DNA from: CAJQQY01 sp964352225
Lineage (GTDB): Bacteria; Bacteroidota; Bacteroidia; Chitinophagales; Saprospiraceae
NCBI GenBank assembly: GCA_964352225.1
Contig: CAYGRM010000224.1
Location: forward strand, 1-11,088
Length of the DNA stretch: 11,088 bases
Direction: 5' to 3'
Shown piece by piece: positions 7,824 to 11,088 of the stretch. Under the pieces are notes generated by a model that made no database searches, was not told the DNA's origin, and worked only from the letters and a program-made list of their open reading frames with translations. The stretch's first letter is position 1. Every line of letters starts with the position of its first letter. A program made the position numbers and the translations under genes.

Positions 7824-7934
7824 TAGACGCTGACTTTTTTATGACTTTATGATGTTTTTTTTTGCAAGCAAAAAATGGTTGGAATAATGTTTAAAATAAA
7901 AGGCCATAAAAAATTCATAAAAAGTCAGCGTCTA
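7824..7934. mobile_element. MITE-like element with 23-bp terminal inverted repeats
   Basis: 7821-7844 and 7915-7937 are inverted copies (TTTTAGACGCTGACTTTTT... and ...AAAAAGTCAGCGTCTAAAA), identical except for one extra T on the left. Taking GACGCTGAC...GTCAGCGTC (7826-7932, 107 bp) as the element, each end is flanked by TA (7824-7825 and 7933-7934). That is the target duplication expected of Tc1/mariner or IS630-type non-autonomous elements. The interior has no ORF but holds a second palindrome (TTTTTTGC 7858-7865 with GCAAAAAA 7868-7875). No transposase is present, so mobility would depend on one elsewhere. A large RNA hairpin or bidirectional terminator is the main alternative. Confidence 0.6.
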
Positions 7935-7983
7935 AAAAAAAATCGGCAAGTGGTTATTTTCGTATTTAAATGAAATTTTAATT

Positions 7984-8004
7984 CCTCCTCAGCTTGCTGC
8001 GAGG
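7984..8004. repeat. Short palindromic repeat, copy 2 (AGCTTGC core)
   Basis: CCTC (7984-7987) pairs with GAGG (8001-8004) and CAGC (7990-7993) with GCTG (7996-7999), leaving a small internal loop. It is preceded by ATT and shares the AGCTTGC centre and orientation with copy 1 at 7767-7784. The two copies lie on either side of the MITE-like element. Confidence 0.5.
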
Positions 8005-8073
8005 TAGTTTAATCTTCTTTTGCCGCTGCTTTTTATTTTTGGGACTCTTCAACTCTTAAATTTTATCTAAAAG

Positions 8074-8109
8074 AAAAAGGACTGATGATTAACTTCTTCA
8101 GTCCTTTTT
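8074..8109 (+). terminator. Strong intrinsic terminator, possibly bidirectional
   Basis: AAAAAGGACTGA (8074-8085) pairs perfectly with TCAGTCCTTTTT (8098-8109) over 12 bp around a 12-nt loop, ending in six T on the plus strand and five A at the left arm (five T on the minus strand). It ends only 17 nt before the likely ATG at 8127, which leaves no room for a promoter between. It may therefore act as a leader attenuator of the following gene, or end a transcript from the left. Confidence 0.75.
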
Positions 8110-8126
8110 TATTCAATTATTCAGAA

Positions 8127-8978
8127 ATGAAATATTTATTTTTTGTAATCTTATTTTTGGCTTTCGCATTTAATGGAAATACACAAAGTTCTTTTTTTGA
8201 AAAACAAAAAGGAGTCAAAAGCATCAAGCATACCAAACGAGCAGGGAATGCAAAACGACCACAGTTCTTTTATGGTAGTAAAGAGTTTTTTGATGAAGAT
8301 GGACATTTGATAAGAGTCCATCGAGGCCCAAAATCTGAGGTAAATTACATTTACCGAAATGATACGATTATTCAAGTTTCAACTGTAGCAGATTGCAGGA
8401 GTGCTTGGTTTTATCATAATCAAGTAGAAGGAAATAAAACGTATTCCAGTAATGGAAAATATTTAGGAAAAGACTATTGGGGGAGTGCCTGTGATAAATA
8501 TGATGCTATCAATTATCCAATTGAAGGAAATTTAAATTTCAAGGATTCATTTCCTAATGCTGTAAGAACACTTAATTTGGTGGAAGAATTTTATAAGACC
8601 ATTTCTATAGCTGAATATAACAATGATAGTTCACATACTCTAGTTTATAATTATGACTTAAACAAAGATTCAAGCTTTTATGAATTGTCATCGATCAGCA
8701 GGCAGATAAAGATTTATGAAGAACATATCCTTGTGCAAATTTTACGACTTGAAAAAGATGGTGAGCGAAATATCATTTTAACTTATCAAGCTATAAAAGA
8801 TGAACAGGGAACTTACACGAATTTTTTAGATAAAAATAAATTATACCAGCACCCCAATAAAATTGATCCAAAATATAAATACGATTTTGATGAAAAAGGG
8901 AATTGGATTAAGCGGACTTTAATTGACCCTATGGAAGGAAGAATGGAAGAAAGTTATCGGGAATATGAATATTATTAA
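8127..8978 (+). CDS. Exported protein of unknown function
   Basis: Read from the ATG at 8127 the protein has 283 residues and begins MKYLFFVILFLAFAFNGNTQ, a good signal peptide, so it is probably periplasmic or surface-exposed. The frame has an upstream ATG at 8085, but that lies inside the terminator stem and would bury the signal peptide, so I prefer 8127. Two segments, EFFDEDGHLIRV (about 53-64) and YDFDEKGNWIKRTL (about 252-265), resemble the degenerate 'DxxGxx' strands of RHS/YD-like or MORN-variant exported proteins common in Bacteroidota. No catalytic motif is visible. It converges on the minus-strand CdiI-like gene with a 10-bp gap. The function is unknown. Confidence 0.8.
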   Translation: MKYLFFVILFLAFAFNGNTQSSFFEKQKGVKSIKHTKRAGNAKRPQFFYGSKEFFDEDGHLIRVHRGPKSEVNYIYRNDTIIQVSTVADCRSAWFYHNQVEGNKTYSSNGKYLGKDYWGSACDKYDAINYPIEGNLNFKDSFPNAVRTLNLVEEFYKTISIAEYNNDSSHTLVYNYDLNKDSSFYELSSISRQIKIYEEHILVQILRLEKDGERNIILTYQAIKDEQGTYTNFLDKNKLYQHPNKIDPKYKYDFDEKGNWIKRTLIDPMEGRMEESYREYEYY

Positions 8979-8988
8979 AAAGCTTCTG

Positions 8989-9423
8989 TCAACTTATTTT
9001 TGAAAATATTTTCCAGCTATCAAATATGTCTTTTCTTATCTGCCAAGTTGTGTCAAAGTTTTTTAAAAGATGCTCGTTGGACACAAAAATACGACATACT
9101 TTTTTCCAAGACCCAGTATTGTTTTTCCAATAGTCGTTAGTACTATTCAATACATTATAAAGAAGATCACCTGGGTAGCAATCTCCTGCTGCAAGAATAT
9201 TTATTTCAAGTTCATCGATGGCAACGGGTATCAAGAATTCAAGCCCGATGTCCTGTTCAATCATTTGCCTTAGATTCTCAATGGTGAAATCTTTTATTGG
9301 TTTTTTTCGAAGCTCATTACATTCAACTATTAACCAATCTTGTTTATCTAACTCCGATAATTCGGGCCAGACTTTTTTTTCTAATGATTCCAAGGTTTTA
9401 TTTTTCCAATATAACTTTTTCAT
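8989..9423 (-). CDS. CdiI-like contact-dependent inhibition immunity protein
   Basis: A 144-residue cytoplasmic protein. The central stretch IENLRQMIEQDIGLEFLIP (48-66), followed by AIDELE and AAGDCYPGDLLYNVL (78-92), matches what I recall of the CdiI_2-type immunity family (N-I-G-L near a helix, later G-D-x-Y-x-G-D-L-L-x-x-V-L). Such proteins neutralise a cognate toxin delivered by contact-dependent inhibition or another polymorphic toxin system. No toxin gene lies in the window, so this would be an orphan immunity gene, a kind often collected in arrays. The start ATG (9421-9423 on the minus strand) follows an A-rich leader. Family assignment is from memory of motifs, not a search. Confidence 0.7.
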   Translation of the reverse strand: MKKLYWKNKTLESLEKKVWPELSELDKQDWLIVECNELRKKPIKDFTIENLRQMIEQDIGLEFLIPVAIDELEINILAAGDCYPGDLLYNVLNSTNDYWKNNTGSWKKVCRIFVSNEHLLKNFDTTWQIRKDIFDSWKIFSKIS

Positions 9424-9450
9424 CTTTTAATGGTTGTCAATTTTAGATAC

Positions 9451-9553
9451 TTGGCACTTCTTCGGAGAAGTATAAGCAGCTATAGTTGTATTTTATAACA
9501 ACAAACACACGTGCTTCACTACATAATGAAAAAAGATAAATGTGATGTGCCAA
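9451..9553. repeat. Spacer with nested inverted repeats
   Basis: TTGGCAC (9451-9457) and GTGCCAA (9547-9553) are perfect inverted copies 89 bp apart. Inside them lie a hairpin ACTTCT-TCGG-AGAAGT (about 9456-9471) and a second inverted pair GTTGT/ACAAC around 9487-9504. No ORF is present. The arrangement (short complementary ends around smaller palindromes between two accessory genes) recalls recombination sites between gene cassettes, but the canonical GTTRRRY core is not evident. Confidence 0.35.
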
Positions 9554-9637
9554 AATCGTTTTTTCCTTAAATGATCAGCCAGCTCTTTGGCTTAACTTTA
9601 TGGAGGTGATTCATGGTTACATTCCGTTTTTATTTTT

Positions 9638-10198
9638 TCATATTTCTGAACCCATTTCTTCTTGTTTTAAGAGATTTTTTATTCTAAAATATGGTATTGA
9701 ATATATCAGGTTAACAATTAGAATAAATAATAAAAATTCTAACATACTTCTGAAAATAGGAAATCCAAGGAATCTTGGTGCAATAAATACCAAAAGGCCT
9801 AATCCTAAAAAGATAATAACTTCTATTTTTTGCCGGTTAAATCCTCCAATATTTTGTAAATTTTTATTTTCGATTTTCACTATTTTTCCAATGAAAAGTA
9901 TCCAAGTTATTAGTGCAATAAGGTTTGGAATAAGAGAGGAATCTGTAAAGTATTTTAAGTTAACAAAATCAACTATTCCAAAAATCACAAAGACGTATCC
10001 TACGAGTTTCCAATTTGAGAAACTTTCGTCTACATTATTTTCTAACCATGAAATTGCATTCAAAAATATAATCGCACCAACAAGGTCATTAATTAAATCA
10101 ATTTTTATGGGAATTGAATTTGGAAGTTTATAGTGGAATTCAATCCAAATCAATATTAACCCAAAAAAGATATTTATATAGGCTTTTCGTTTATTCAT
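9638..10198 (-). CDS. Six-helix membrane protein of unknown function
   Basis: A 186-residue, strongly hydrophobic protein with about six predicted membrane helices (roughly residues 7-20, 37-52, 64-81, 89-106, 125-142 and 150-171), separated by short charged loops and with a lysine-rich C-terminal tail. It starts MNKRK, giving a positive, probably cytoplasmic N-terminus. An overlapping plus-strand frame (9600-10133) lacks any such pattern and is treated as a shadow. I recognise no family. It sits between two palindromic spacers in a run of minus-strand accessory genes, so a link to immunity or envelope defence is conceivable but not shown. Confidence 0.7.
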   Translation of the reverse strand: MNKRKAYINIFFGLILIWIEFHYKLPNSIPIKIDLINDLVGAIIFLNAISWLENNVDESFSNWKLVGYVFVIFGIVDFVNLKYFTDSSLIPNLIALITWILFIGKIVKIENKNLQNIGGFNRQKIEVIIFLGLGLLVFIAPRFLGFPIFRSMLEFLLFILIVNLIYSIPYFRIKNLLKQEEMGSEI

Positions 10199-10230
10199 TT
10201 CTTGTCTTTATTTTTTGTTTCTAATTGCAT

Positions 10231-10284
10231 GGAACGTTCCGCATCCCTGACGTAGCCAGTTTTTGCTGGCTATGAACAGGGATG
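10231..10284. repeat. Perfect 10-bp palindrome and a long two-stage hairpin
   Basis: GGAACGTTCC (10231-10240) is a perfect palindrome. Directly beside it, CATCCCTG (10242-10249) pairs with CAGGGATG (10277-10284) over 8 bp, and inside, after a small internal loop, TAGCCAG (10253-10259) pairs with CTGGCTA (10266-10272) over 7 bp. No T run follows on either strand, so it does not look like an intrinsic terminator. The 15-bp bulged stem resembles the fold of integron attC or REP-type elements, without a recognisable attC core. Confidence 0.6.
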
Positions 10285-10289
10285 TTTTG

Positions 10290-10971
10290 CTATAGCGAGG
10301 CTTCCTTTTTTATATTATTTTCTTTTTTGTAGAACCAAATATCTCCCTTTATATTTCTAATCCCATCAGGTCTGAGCCAAGTGTGATTTTTGACAAATTG
10401 TTTTCTTGATTCACATGGATTTGTGATATCTGTTATCTGATTAAGCATATCGTCTAAAGTGGCTCCATCTAATGCCATGTTTCCAATTCCTTCAAATCGT
10501 CCATCATTTATCCATAGATGTTGGCTTGCACCTATTTCGGAGGTGATAGTTGACTTGAATAACTTGAAAAGATTCCAATTTTTCTTTTGCTCATTAAATC
10601 TTATCAGGTCATCTGAATAAATACCAAACGGTTCATCCATAAATTCAACTATCATATTAGTTGCATTACTTCCTATTCCAGTTGGAGTAATACAAATAGT
10701 ATTTGGATATAAGTATAATGTTCATTGTAAACCTGAAATTCGTACTTATAGTAATTTGGTTGTATCTATTGAATTCAAACTCAATCAACTTTGGATTTAT
10801 AAATATTTCAAAATTGTTAATATCTAAAATCATGTCATTTTCATCCACTTCAACTTTGTCGTGTAGTTTGGTTCTTCCTTTCCACGATTGCATCAATAAT
10901 TCGATAATCTTTTCGGAATTGTTCGGAATTATCAGATTGTGATTTGAATATACTTTCGTGTCAAGTCTCAT
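10290..10971 (-). pseudogene. Unknown gene apparently split by a one-base frameshift
   Basis: Two minus-strand frames abut: a 101-codon frame from ATG 10969-10971 to TAA 10666-10668, and a second that stays open from about 10721 to TAG 10290-10292 (a 121-codon ORF if begun at its first ATG, 10653-10655). Skipping a single base near 10719 joins them smoothly: ...NFRFTMN + LYLYPNTICITPTGIGSN..., giving one protein of about 226 residues. The second frame upstream of its ATG reads like protein, which supports one original gene. The product is unknown; it has no signal peptide or membrane helix and seems soluble. A 10-nt tandem duplication (TTCGGAATT twice, 10912-10930) lies in the 5' part. It could be a pseudogene, a sequencing error or a programmed +1 frameshift. 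Confidence 0.6.
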
Positions 10972-11088
10972 GTTAATTTTCGAAATCGTTTTTGTTTTTT
11001 CTTGCTTGGCTCTAACGTCAGTTTGTGAAAAAACCTCCGTCTAATTTACTGCTGATATGTAATATACCTCAAAAGTTTAATAACTTAA

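Noticed and set aside
8085..8126. Upstream ATG as the start of the exported protein gene
   Set aside because: It lies in the terminator stem and would place 14 residues before a good signal peptide; ATG 8127 is preferred.
9070..9430. Plus-strand ORFs at 9070-9273 and 9218-9430
   Set aside because: They are antisense to the CdiI-like gene, whose motif pattern is recognisable.
9600..10133. 177-codon plus-strand ORF
   Set aside because: It overlaps the minus-strand frame that shows regular membrane helices; the plus-strand product has no coherent pattern.
10972..11088. Possible integron core site (ACGTTAGAG on the minus strand, near 11020)
   Set aside because: GTTAGAG does not satisfy GTTRRRY and no partner box or palindrome was found around it.
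1..11088. CRISPR arrays, tRNA or rRNA genes
   Set aside because: No regularly spaced repeats and no tRNA-like cloverleaf or rRNA sequence were seen on either strand by eye.

Overview
The window is AT-rich DNA from a member of the Bacteroidota. The evidence is the AT-rich codon use, exported proteins with short signal peptides ending in an A-Q type site, a 'DEKGNW'-type exported protein, and a non-discriminating-free glutaminyl-tRNA synthetase of bacterial GlnS type. The exact genus cannot be read from the sequence.

Left half (1-6245): after what may be the last codons of an upstream gene and a hairpin terminator comes argS (arginyl-tRNA synthetase). 56 bp downstream, on the same strand, is a single 1367-codon reading frame. 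It joins an antiphage-type NACHT NTPase (N-terminal nuclease-like domain, NACHT ATPase, helical C-terminal region; about residues 1-815) to a complete glutaminyl-tRNA synthetase (about residues 820-1367). There is no stop codon between the parts, and no in-frame ATG from codon 737 to codon 944, so the synthetase has no start codon of its own next to its domain. This fusion of a presumed immune sensor to an essential housekeeping enzyme is the most striking thing in the window. The joint carries an A9 tract with close stops in both other frames. Arginine codon choice changes abruptly across the joint (4/31 CGN before, 23/31 after), and an 11-bp direct repeat lies at the two ends of the NACHT segment.

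Middle (6246-8126): an exported M28 zinc peptidase with a C-terminal PDZ domain, then about 500 bp with only a possible 54-codon ORF. This stretch is rich in repeats: two related short palindromes with a common AGCTTGC core flank a roughly 110-bp MITE-like element with 23-bp terminal inverted repeats and flanking TA dinucleotides, followed by a strong intrinsic terminator.

Right part (8127-11088): an exported protein of unknown function on the plus strand, converging on a run of minus-strand accessory genes. These are a CdiI-like orphan immunity protein, a six-helix membrane protein, and an unknown gene apparently broken by a one-base frameshift. The spacers between them hold long imperfect palindromes, which gives the segment the look of a cassette or immunity-gene array. 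The last 117 bp (10972-11088) contain no gene I can recognise.
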